A stretch of DNA of 64,000 nt from Candidatus Latescibacterota bacterium (GTDB taxonomy: Bacteria > Latescibacterota > UBA2968 > UBA8231). The stretch lies in the NCBI GenBank assembly GCA_022819745.1, contig JAJEGS010000040.1, positions 8,041-72,040 of the forward strand, in the 5' to 3' direction. Shown piece by piece: positions 42,308 to 49,983 of this stretch (position 1 is the stretch's first letter; each line of letters begins with the position of its first letter). The translations under genes and the position numbers were made by a program. The notes below the pieces were generated by a model, which made no database searches, was not told the origin of the DNA, and saw only the letters and a list, made by a program, of their open reading frames with translations.

Positions 42308-44284
42308 TCAATAGAGAGGAATGCGATTGCCCACGGTACCAGTCACGCTGTCGATGAGCAGCCAGACGCCGCCGCTACTAATGTGGCCTAGGGCCATGCC
42401 GAGAAAGAAGGGCTGCATTCTGTGGTACGCGGCGGCCCCACCAAAACGCAGCAGGCACTTTTTGCTCAGCCAAGCTAAGAATACCGCAAACCAGATCCGT
42501 TCCATCACGTAGCCGAAGCCGACGACAAAGCCGAGGGGGTGCAGAGGCCACCACAGCAGATAGCGCCGGGCCGCCAGCAAGCCCGCCATAATCGCGCCGC
42601 CGCCGCTAGTCCACAGCCAGCCAGCTAGGCTAGGCTCGGTGGGGTCGAGCAGGTGCCGGACCGCCAAGCGCGAAGGCTCGGTGGCGTAGTGCGTCGAAAG
42701 GTACAGGTTGATGGCACCGTGGCGGTAGGCCAAGTGCAGGGTGTACCACATGGACAGCACCCAAGTGAGGAGCATGGCGGCGGCCAAAGCCCAAAAGAGG
42801 CGGCGCTGGCCGCTTTTTAACTCGCTGATCAAGCGCAGGCTATTGGCCAAGGGAGCTAGCATAAAGACCAGCAAGTCGCCACACCACACCATGGTATAGC
42901 CCAAAGCTACCGTCCCGTGGGGCCCCAGCGCCGAAGACCCCACGCCAGACAAGGTAAAACCTGCGGGGATCATGGTCGGCTTAACAATCGGCAGGCCGGT
43001 TTCGGCGATGATGCGGGACAAGGCGATGAAAATGGTTAGACCGACCGCTAAGACGAGTAGGGCGATCCAAGCGGGGAGGCCGGTTTGCCACAGCCAGCAC
43101 CACAAGCTCGCCGCGCCGACCACGGTGCCGACTACCGCGGCTCGGAAGGACATGATCTCGCTTTGGTCATCCACTGCATCGGTTCCATCCCAAGCGCGCT
43201 GCAGGACGGCTTTGAGATGGTGCCGAGCGTTCCACAAGATCGCACATAGCAAGACCACAATGGCTCCCATCATAAGGTGCCCTCTGATTGGAACGCTCCA
43301 GTGGCCCAAATCGGCTTGGCTGTGAATGCCCATAACGCCGAAGGCCGCGTCTTGGAAATAGGCAATTAGATAGAACAACCACAGGCTGAGACTGATGTTG
43401 AGATTGATGAAATAAGCCAAGCCTAGCATGAGAAAATTGATGTTTAACTGGAGACTGCGGCCGCCTTCAATGGGCTGCACCGCCGTAGAGAGTCCCGGAA
43501 CCGCCATTTGAGGAAAGTAGTGATGCAAGGCCCCCAAACTGGTGAGCAAGAAGGGAATAGCAAAACCTAACCACATGACCCAGTTCCTGAAAAATGGTTT
43601 GAGCAGACGGTCTTCGGCCCCCTCGTCAATCATGGCCAGCGGCACTTGGGCAAGGGGGTAGGCCAAGCGCTCGTAATCGACCCATTGGCGGCGCAGAATC
43701 GCGCTGATGCAGAGGAGCGTCAGGTACAAAGCCATGTAGAAGGCGAACCACGCCGCCAGCGGCGGCAGCCAGTGTGCCCAGGGGATGGTTGTACCGCCTT
43801 CGTAGAAGTCGATGACGGCTTGGGCATCGTCGACCAAGATCCACCGAGGCAGCAAAGGGTGGACTTGCGCGGCCCATTGATTTTCGGGCGAGGCGTAGTA
43901 CAAGAAGCCCGTGATGATGGGCAGTATCATACTGACCACGCCTTTGGTGGGTATGGCTGCGGCCGCGGTCATCATCGCGAAAATGGTGATCAGTTCGCCG
44001 CGGGTAAAAGCCCACTCGCGGCGGCAACGGCCCAAGAGCAGGTGCAGGGTCAACAGCAGGACGAAGAGCAGAAAAAAGGCCACTGGAGTGGCGGATGTCA
44101 GGGCGAGGGCAGTCCCTTTGACGATGTGCCGGGCGTAGGGAGCACCCACGGCGATGATCGCACAGAACAAGGAACCCACTAGCACGCCTCGCCAAGTAAC
44201 GGCTGTCCGGAGATTGTGGTGGACCGTGGGGGCACTGCGCCGCGCTAGATAGTCCTGATAGTCCGGTGGTACCTTTGATTGCAA
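42308..44284 (-). CDS. DUF6785/DUF6784-like polytopic membrane protein (paralog B)
   Basis: A 658-residue inner-membrane protein, closest in the window to the copy at 35513. It shares YYASPENQWAAQVHP, RRQWVDYERLAYPLAQVPLA, GYTMVWCGDLLVFMLAPLAN, KSGQRRLFWA and VGNRIPLY at the C-terminus. It starts with TTG at 44284, supported by alignment of VPPDYQDYLARR with IPPIFQDHLEAR in the copy at 47946. It lies 30 bp after the TMTC-like gene and 32 bp before the HTTM gene, inside one long minus-strand series. Confidence 0.75.
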   Translation of the reverse strand: MQSKVPPDYQDYLARRSAPTVHHNLRTAVTWRGVLVGSLFCAIIAVGAPYARHIVKGTALALTSATPVAFFLLFVLLLTLHLLLGRCRREWAFTRGELITIFAMMTAAAAIPTKGVVSMILPIITGFLYYASPENQWAAQVHPLLPRWILVDDAQAVIDFYEGGTTIPWAHWLPPLAAWFAFYMALYLTLLCISAILRRQWVDYERLAYPLAQVPLAMIDEGAEDRLLKPFFRNWVMWLGFAIPFLLTSLGALHHYFPQMAVPGLSTAVQPIEGGRSLQLNINFLMLGLAYFINLNISLSLWLFYLIAYFQDAAFGVMGIHSQADLGHWSVPIRGHLMMGAIVVLLCAILWNARHHLKAVLQRAWDGTDAVDDQSEIMSFRAAVVGTVVGAASLWCWLWQTGLPAWIALLVLAVGLTIFIALSRIIAETGLPIVKPTMIPAGFTLSGVGSSALGPHGTVALGYTMVWCGDLLVFMLAPLANSLRLISELKSGQRRLFWALAAAMLLTWVLSMWYTLHLAYRHGAINLYLSTHYATEPSRLAVRHLLDPTEPSLAGWLWTSGGGAIMAGLLAARRYLLWWPLHPLGFVVGFGYVMERIWFAVFLAWLSKKCLLRFGGAAAYHRMQPFFLGMALGHISSGGVWLLIDSVTGTVGNRIPLY

Positions 44285-44314
44285 GCGATTAGCTCCAGCC
44301 AGACGGCTAAATGA

Positions 44315-46129
44315 TCAAGGTTTTGAGATAGAGTCGGCCCTCACTGCCTGCAGGGCTTCGGCGAGATTGGCGCGGGCTTGGCGGTAGGTGGGTTTGAGTT
44401 GTAGTGCTCGTCGGTAGTGTTCGATGGCCGCTGCGAACTGACCCCGAAGGGCTAAGAGCCGCCCCAAATTGTTGTGCGCCTCGGCAAAGTCGGGTTTGAG
44501 TTGTAGTGCTCGTCGGTAGTGTTCGATGGCCTCCGCGTCTTGTCGTTGGATCGCCAAGGCCGCACCCAGATTGCTGTGGGCCAGGGCGAGGTCGGGAGCC
44601 AGTCGGAGCGCTTGTTGGTAGTGTTCGATGGCCTCGGCGACCGCGTTTTGGCCGAGGAGGGCGTTGCCCAGTTTGAGGTGGGTTTCGACGCGAGCCGGCT
44701 CGGCCTTTAAGGCGCGGCGGTAGTGGCGCAGTGCGGCGGTGGACTCGCCCCGGACTTGGTGGGCGTCGGCGAGGTTGAGGTGAATTTGGGCACTGCTGGA
44801 TTTTAGCAATAGAGCTTGCCGGTAGTGGCCGATGGCTTGGTTGAGTTGACCGCGCTCTTTGAGGATATTGGCCAGATTGTTGTGGGCGATCCAAGCGCCA
44901 GCATTTTTTTTGAGAGTATCGCGCCACAAGGTCTCCAGATCGGCATAGACCCGCCCTTGCCGCCAAGTGAGCAGACCGCAGACGGCCAAGACCAACGCCA
45001 GGGCGACTGGTCCGGTCGCCGGCTGGCCTAGCCGCGTCCACACGCGGTGCCCACCAGTGGCGACCAGCGCCAAAAGCCCCAGACTGGCCAAGTATTGGAA
45101 GTGGTCGGCGACAAAGGAGTAGAGCATGGGGTAGAAGTTGAAAAAGCCCAGGGCCGGCGTTAGGGTGCCGACAAAAAACAGCACCCCGGTCAGAGGCCCC
45201 CGTCCCAAGCGCTCCCGAAAAGCCCACAGCAGGGCCACCACGCCCAAGGCTCCGGCCGGATAGAGATATTGCCAGACCGCGGTCGCATCGATTGCCCAGC
45301 GGGGATAGATAAATGTAAGGTTGAGCGGCACGAGGAGTTTCGCCGCGTAAAACCACAGCGCCCGCCCGGCGATCAGGCCGCGCTCTACCAGCGACAAGTC
45401 CCACTCTGGCCCCCAAGCGCCGACGCTGTGCTTTTCCATCCACACCGTCACCCCGCTCATGGCAACCCCTAGGGCGAAAAAAGGCGCGAGAGCTACTGCT
45501 GTGCGTCGCATTGACGTTTGGCCCTTCCACCACAGCACCAGCAACAGGGCGGCCGGCAGGGTGCAGGTAACGGTCTTGCTGAGCAAGGCCGCGGCAAAAA
45601 GGAGCAAAGCGGCCCAGTACAAGCGAGGACTGCGCGCTTCTTCGTAGCGCAGATAGGCCCATGCCGCACTCAGATAGAACGCGCCGGACAATGTGTTTTT
45701 GCGCTCGGTAATCCACGCCACCGACTCGACGTGTACCGGGTGCAGGGCGAATAGGGCGGCAGCAGCCCACGCGCCGGGTACTTTTAGGCGGATTAGCAGC
45801 CGCCAGACCAAAACGGCACTTAGGGCGTGCAGGATTACATTGACCACGTGGTAGCCGGTCGGATTCAAGCCCCACAGACGGTATTCGAGCCAATAGGTCG
45901 TATGGACCAGCGGGTAGTATTGGCGCGTAGCTCCCGGCTGGAACCAGATCTGCCCAAGCCCCGCTAGCGAGCGCAGGGTTAGGTTATCCTGCACGTAGTC
46001 GTCGTCGTCCCAGATAAAACCGCCGCTCATCGCCGGTATATAGGCCCCGACGGTCAGCCCCACCAGCAGGAGAGCCGACACGAGCCAAGTGCGGCGGTCT
46101 GGTTGGGAGGAAACTGCGGATGGGCACAT
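44315..46129 (-). CDS. TMTC-like GT-C glycosyltransferase with C-terminal TPRs
   Basis: A 604-residue protein. Residues 1 to about 375 form about ten membrane segments with the acidic loop FIWDDDDYVQDN (about 38-49) and HPVHVESVAWITERKN (130-145), the signature of TMTC-type and related bacterial transferases, which in animals O-mannosylate secreted proteins. Residues about 395-600 hold about six TPRs (HYRQALLLKSSSAQIHLNLA, HYRRALQLKPDFAEAHNNLG). Two adjacent TPRs share an exact 40-bp DNA repeat. ATG 46129 is divergent from and overlaps the leader of the SUMF1-like gene. It heads the series that includes the GMC pair. Confidence 0.85.
   Translation of the reverse strand: MCPSAVSSQPDRRTWLVSALLLVGLTVGAYIPAMSGGFIWDDDDYVQDNLTLRSLAGLGQIWFQPGATRQYYPLVHTTYWLEYRLWGLNPTGYHVVNVILHALSAVLVWRLLIRLKVPGAWAAAALFALHPVHVESVAWITERKNTLSGAFYLSAAWAYLRYEEARSPRLYWAALLLFAAALLSKTVTCTLPAALLLVLWWKGQTSMRRTAVALAPFFALGVAMSGVTVWMEKHSVGAWGPEWDLSLVERGLIAGRALWFYAAKLLVPLNLTFIYPRWAIDATAVWQYLYPAGALGVVALLWAFRERLGRGPLTGVLFFVGTLTPALGFFNFYPMLYSFVADHFQYLASLGLLALVATGGHRVWTRLGQPATGPVALALVLAVCGLLTWRQGRVYADLETLWRDTLKKNAGAWIAHNNLANILKERGQLNQAIGHYRQALLLKSSSAQIHLNLADAHQVRGESTAALRHYRRALKAEPARVETHLKLGNALLGQNAVAEAIEHYQQALRLAPDLALAHSNLGAALAIQRQDAEAIEHYRRALQLKPDFAEAHNNLGRLLALRGQFAAAIEHYRRALQLKPTYRQARANLAEALQAVRADSISKP
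44390..44531 (-). repeat. Exact 40-bp direct repeat in adjacent TPR units
   Basis: The 40 bases at 44390-44429 recur at 44492-44531, exactly 102 bp (one 34-residue TPR) apart. This indicates a recent unit duplication or gene conversion inside the TMTC-like gene. Confidence 0.85.
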
Positions 46130-46152
46130 GGGAGAATTGGGTGTTGGGCGTA

Positions 46153-46182
46153 TTGCGGCGGGCAGACCTTGTGCCTTACAAT
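46153..46182 (+). promoter_or_regulatory. Possible promoter for the SUMF1-like gene (leaderless)
   Basis: TTGCGG (46153-46158) and TACAAT (46177-46182) are spaced 18 bp apart. A start about seven bases downstream would coincide with the ATG at 46189. No Shine-Dalgarno lies before that ATG, which fits leaderless translation. The match is modest. Confidence 0.35.
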
Positions 46183-46188
46183 ATAACC

Positions 46189-47340
46189 ATGCACACCTGC
46201 TTGAAAATAGGCTCCGGCCTGCTGCTGGCCGCCCTCTTAGGGCTGCTGGCTTGTGGAGATCGCCGCACGGCTCCCACAGGAGCTGAGGAGACCGGCGCAG
46301 TCGTGCTGCTGACCGCTAAAGTGGATGCTGAAGTGGCCGCTAGGCTCGCCCAGGTCGAGGTGACGGTCACTGCGTCTGATATGCCAGCCATGCGTCGGAC
46401 ATTGGCCGTGAATGAGGATCGCATCGTCGGTACCGTCTCCGAGATTCCGGCCGGTGCTGCTAGACTATTTACGGTGACTGGCTACGATGCGACCGGAGCT
46501 TTGGTGGTCAGCGGATCGGCCAAGCTGGACCTATCCCCAGGGCAGTCCGTTCCCCTCGGTCTTACCCTCGCTATTAAGGCGTCGCCTTCCTACTCGCAAC
46601 CCCCGATTACCGTAGAGTTGGCCCCGGGCGTGCCGCTGGATATGGTGTGGATCGAGCCGGGTGTCTTCACCATGGGTTCGCCGCTGGACGAGCCGGGTCG
46701 CAACGACGACGAAGGTCCTCAGTTCGAGGTTCGCCTGACTCGGGGTTTCTACCTAAGCCAGTGCGAAATCACCCAGAGCCAGTGGACGGCTGTGACTGGG
46801 GAGCGGCCGTGGAGCCGCCACGCCGATGAAGTGGAAGAGGGACCCGACCGCCCGGCTGTGTACATCTCTTGGGAAGATGCGCAAGAATTCATAATTGTCC
46901 TCAATGCCACAGCCGGTGGCCAAGTGTACCGGCTGCCTACCGAAGCCGAGTGGGAATACGCTGGGCGGGCGGGCACGGAGACGCCGTGGTCTTTTGGAAA
47001 TGTCGAAAAGGACTTGGACCTCCACGCTTGGTGGACGGATAATATTTCTCTCACCGGGCGGATGGCCGCTCAGCCAGTGGGGTTAAAAACGCCCAACCCT
47101 TGGGGGCTATACGACATGCACGGCAATGTGTGGGAGTGGGTAGGCGACTGGCTGGGTGCGTACCCGGAGGGGCCGCTGACCGATCCCCAAGGGCCGACCG
47201 AGGGCACGGCGCGGGTGTTTCGCGGCGGCAGCTTTAAAGACGCGGCTGCGCTTTCTCGCTCGGCGCAGCGCTGCTGGAACGCGCCCGATCAGCGTTTTAG
47301 CCACATTGGGGTTCGGCTAGTGCGGGACTCGGACTCATGA
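46189..47340 (+). CDS. SUMF1/FGE-fold lipoprotein without the catalytic cysteines
   Basis: A 383-residue lipoprotein; signal with lipobox LLAC (Cys22). After an Ig-like region of about 120 residues, residues about 145-383 form the formylglycine-generating-enzyme fold: MVWIEPGVFTMGSPLDEPGR, YLSQCEITQSQWTAVTG, YRLPTEAEWEYAGRAG, WGLYDMHGNVWEWVGDWLG and VFRGGSFKDAA. The two active-site Cys of true FGEs, which follow the RGGS motif, are replaced here (only one Cys follows), so sulfatase maturation is unlikely; such proteins often act as surface binding modules. ATG 46189 is fixed by the signal peptide. The next gene overlaps its stop (ATGA). Confidence 0.88.
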   Translation: MHTCLKIGSGLLLAALLGLLACGDRRTAPTGAEETGAVVLLTAKVDAEVAARLAQVEVTVTASDMPAMRRTLAVNEDRIVGTVSEIPAGAARLFTVTGYDATGALVVSGSAKLDLSPGQSVPLGLTLAIKASPSYSQPPITVELAPGVPLDMVWIEPGVFTMGSPLDEPGRNDDEGPQFEVRLTRGFYLSQCEITQSQWTAVTGERPWSRHADEVEEGPDRPAVYISWEDAQEFIIVLNATAGGQVYRLPTEAEWEYAGRAGTETPWSFGNVEKDLDLHAWWTDNISLTGRMAAQPVGLKTPNPWGLYDMHGNVWEWVGDWLGAYPEGPLTDPQGPTEGTARVFRGGSFKDAAALSRSAQRCWNAPDQRFSHIGVRLVRDSDS

Positions 47341-47726
47341 GCGAAGCCACGCTGGCCCAACTCACCGCCGAAATTCGCCGCTTCGTGGAGGAGCGAGACT
47401 GGTCGCAATTCCACACCCCCAAGGACTTGGCCATTGGTCTTTCGACTGAAGCGGCCGAAGTCTTGGAGCACTTCCGCTTCCGCTCCGACCAAGAGATCGC
47501 CACCCGCTTAGAGGACGAAACCTTCCGCCGAGCCATCGGCCACGAATTGGCCGACGCGCTGTATTTTGTCCTGCTTATGTGCGACCGCTTCGGCTTAGAC
47601 GCCGCGCAAATGCTGGAGGAGAAATTGGCCATTTCAGCTCAGCGCTATCCAGTGGAAAAGGCCCGAGGCAAAAATCTCAAATACACCGCCTACCAAGTTC
47701 CCTCAGCAAGCGATCACACCCCATAG
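47337..47726 (+). CDS. MazG-like nucleotide pyrophosphohydrolase
   Basis: A 129-residue all-alpha NTP pyrophosphatase, closest to the dCTPase/RS21-C6 type that removes unwanted dNTPs. It has FVEERDWSQFHTPKDLAIGL, the metal-binding STEAAEVLEHF (ExxE) and HELADALYFVLLMCDRFGL (ExxD), and the family's C-terminal YPVEKARGKNLKYTAY. The ATG overlaps the previous stop by four bases. The linkage to a lipoprotein gene is probably coincidental. Confidence 0.9.
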   Translation: MSEATLAQLTAEIRRFVEERDWSQFHTPKDLAIGLSTEAAEVLEHFRFRSDQEIATRLEDETFRRAIGHELADALYFVLLMCDRFGLDAAQMLEEKLAISAQRYPVEKARGKNLKYTAYQVPSASDHTP

Positions 47727-47788
47727 AGAAGAAGGAAAAGCTGTTTTAATTCCTCTCTGGAGCCGGATCGCAACTTGAATATGAAAAT

Positions 47789-47943
47789 TAAGTACACGAC
47801 AGTAGAGGTGGTTTGAGATGCTTCGCTTCGCTCAGCATGACAAGTGGGGACGCTGTTTCACCGTGTCATGCTGAGCGAAGCGAAGCGGAGTCGAAGCATC
47901 CCATATCTCGATGGCCATATGTAACGTTACTGTCGTGTACTTA
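47789..47943. mobile_element. MITE-like element with 14-bp terminal inverted repeats and TA duplication
   Basis: AGTACACGACAGTA (47791-47804) and its exact inverse TACTGTCGTGTACT (47928-47941) bound 151 bp, flanked by TA on both sides (47789-47790 and 47942-47943), as for IS630/Tc1-mariner-type insertions. Inside, 47817-47842 and 47864-47900 form a second inverted repeat around GCTTCGCTTCGCTCAGCATG, the right copy having an 11-base insertion. There is no ORF. It ends two bases before the ATG of the next gene. The 60 bp between it and the MazG-like stop show nothing else. Confidence 0.8.
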
Positions 47944-47945
47944 GT

Positions 47946-49970
47946 ATGAAAAAAGGGATCCCTCCAATATTCCAGGACCACTTAGAGGCGCGGCACGGCT
48001 TGGCTCAGCCCGACGAGAAGACACCGGGTATCACCTTGCGGGCCGTGTCAATTGGTGCTCTTTTGTCGCTGTTCATCGGCGCGGCCGTGCCTTATACCAA
48101 TATGATCATCAAGGGCACGGTTATGGCTCACAACTTCAGCACACCGGCCGCCCTTTTTGTCTTCTTCGTATTCGTTTTCCTAATAAACACAGCCTTGGCC
48201 CTGCTCGGCCCTAGAGTTGCCCTGAGCCGTTCCGAGTTGGCGGTGGTTTACATCATGGCGATGCTAGCCACCTCCGTGCCCACAATCGGTTTCACCGAAA
48301 ATCTGCTGCCTATCATCGCAGGACTCTACTACTACGCCACCCCCGAAAATAAGTGGCAAGAGTTGATTCATCCGCATGTGCCTAAGTGGATCGTCCCGCA
48401 AGATGCAGAGGCCATCACTTATTTCTACGAGGGCTTACCGCAAGGCATGGCCTTACCTTGGGACGCTTGGGTCGAGCCGCTCTTCTACTGGTGCCTATTC
48501 ATCTGCTCATTCTACTGGGTGTCTATATGTATGATGACCATCCTGCGCAAACAATGGGTCGAGTACGAAAAGCTGCCCTATCCCCTAGTCCAAGTTCCGC
48601 TAGAGATGATCCAGGATGAAGAGCGAGAAGTGCGTGGTCCTAACGAGAAGCGCTCGCTCATTAAACCTTACTTTAGAAACCGGGTCATGTGGGTCGGGTT
48701 TGCCGTACCGTTCCTCATAGGTACGGCGAATGCGCTCAGCGGTTATTTCCCTTTTTTGCCACACATCGACACCCATTCCGAGATGCGTCTGTTCAGAGGC
48801 AGCACCTACTTGCGTCTTGATTTGAACCTAGGCCTGATCGGTTTTGCCTATCTGCTCAGCCGCGATGTGGCGCTGGGATTCTGGTTCTTCTTTCTGCTAT
48901 CGACGGTGCAGCGGGGAGTCTTCAATGTCTTGGGGATACAAAGTACGGAGACCCTGAGCCGGTTTGCCAATTCGGTCGGCCCCTATCTGGCGCACCAAGC
49001 GATGGGTGCCATGATCGTGCTAGTCCTGTCCAGCGCGTGGCTGGCACGCCGGCATCTGCACGCCGTCTATCGCAAGGCATTCCACCACGACCCGTCCATC
49101 GACGATAGCGACGAAATTATCTCCTATCGCACTGCGGTTTGGGGTCTGATCGCGGGTCTGGGGGTGATGGGGACCTGGTTGTGGCAGTCCGGGTTACCGT
49201 TGTGGGTTGTCCCAGTCTTTTTGTTCGGCATGACCGCGATCTTTATCGCCATCACCAGAGCGGTAGCGGAAGGCGGGATTTCCGTGATTCGCACGCCCTT
49301 AACCCCGGCCGATTTTGTGATTTCTGGCGTGGGCACCAGCGCGCTAAGGGCCTCTGGCTTGACAGGACTGGCCTTCACCTATGTGTGGAGCGCCAATATA
49401 CGCATCTTTTTCATGCCCTGTTTTGCCAATGCGCTGAAACTAGCCGAAGAGATTCGCGGTAGCAAGAGGGGTCTGCTATGGGCGGTTTTCCTCGCCATAG
49501 CCGTCACTCTGATCAGCTCGGTGTGGTCCGTCATGACCCTGTCCTATAAGTACGGCGGAATCAATCTGCACCAGTTCTGGTTCGTGGGAGTGCCGCGCAA
49601 TGCATTCAATTTTATCGCCCCTAAATTTGCCGATCCGGTCCCAGCTAGCATATCTGGTTGGGGCTTCACGGCTTTGGGCGCAGTACTCATGGGCTTGTTG
49701 ACTTATATCCGCTATCACTTTGTGTGGTGGCCGATCCATCCGTTGGGCTTTGCCACTGGTACGTTCAACATTATGAACTGGGTGTGGTTCAGTATTTTCA
49801 TCGCTTGGGGGTTGAAGAGCGCTATACTCAAGTACGGCGGTTCCGCAGGGTACTTGAAGACGCGGCCGTTTTTCCTTGGTCTAATTTTGGGCCAAGTTGC
49901 AGTGGCCGGTTTGTGGCTGATCATCGACGCCTGCACTGGAAAGACCGGAAATGTATTAGGGTATTTTTGA
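47946..49970 (+). CDS. DUF6785/DUF6784-like polytopic membrane protein (paralog C)
   Basis: A 674-residue inner-membrane protein with about 14 hydrophobic segments. It shares YYATPENKWQELIHP, RKQWVEYEKLPYPLVQVPLE, FTYVWSANIRIFFMPCFANA (where copies A and B have MVWCGDLLVFM) and the C-terminal PFFLGLILGQVAVAGLWLII. ATG 47946 matches the N-termini of the other copies but has no Shine-Dalgarno, because a MITE-like element occupies the leader. The fourth, more diverged copy follows 13 bp downstream, so the two are probably co-transcribed. Confidence 0.75.
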   Translation: MKKGIPPIFQDHLEARHGLAQPDEKTPGITLRAVSIGALLSLFIGAAVPYTNMIIKGTVMAHNFSTPAALFVFFVFVFLINTALALLGPRVALSRSELAVVYIMAMLATSVPTIGFTENLLPIIAGLYYYATPENKWQELIHPHVPKWIVPQDAEAITYFYEGLPQGMALPWDAWVEPLFYWCLFICSFYWVSICMMTILRKQWVEYEKLPYPLVQVPLEMIQDEEREVRGPNEKRSLIKPYFRNRVMWVGFAVPFLIGTANALSGYFPFLPHIDTHSEMRLFRGSTYLRLDLNLGLIGFAYLLSRDVALGFWFFFLLSTVQRGVFNVLGIQSTETLSRFANSVGPYLAHQAMGAMIVLVLSSAWLARRHLHAVYRKAFHHDPSIDDSDEIISYRTAVWGLIAGLGVMGTWLWQSGLPLWVVPVFLFGMTAIFIAITRAVAEGGISVIRTPLTPADFVISGVGTSALRASGLTGLAFTYVWSANIRIFFMPCFANALKLAEEIRGSKRGLLWAVFLAIAVTLISSVWSVMTLSYKYGGINLHQFWFVGVPRNAFNFIAPKFADPVPASISGWGFTALGAVLMGLLTYIRYHFVWWPIHPLGFATGTFNIMNWVWFSIFIAWGLKSAILKYGGSAGYLKTRPFFLGLILGQVAVAGLWLIIDACTGKTGNVLGYF

Positions 49971-49983
49971 GAAGGCAGGGAAG

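Noticed and set aside
44307..45893. A 528-codon open frame antisense-shifted within the TMTC-like gene
   Set aside because: It is an out-of-frame reading of the GC-rich TMTC-like coding sequence, with Pro/Arg-rich, repeat-shadow composition and no domain.
46189..47340. Formylglycine-generating enzyme for sulfatases
   Set aside because: The active-site Cys pair is missing and no sulfatase is in the window.
47727..47760. Purine/pyrimidine inverted segments after the MazG-like gene
   Set aside because: AGAG...CTCT pairing is weak, with a long loop and no T-run.
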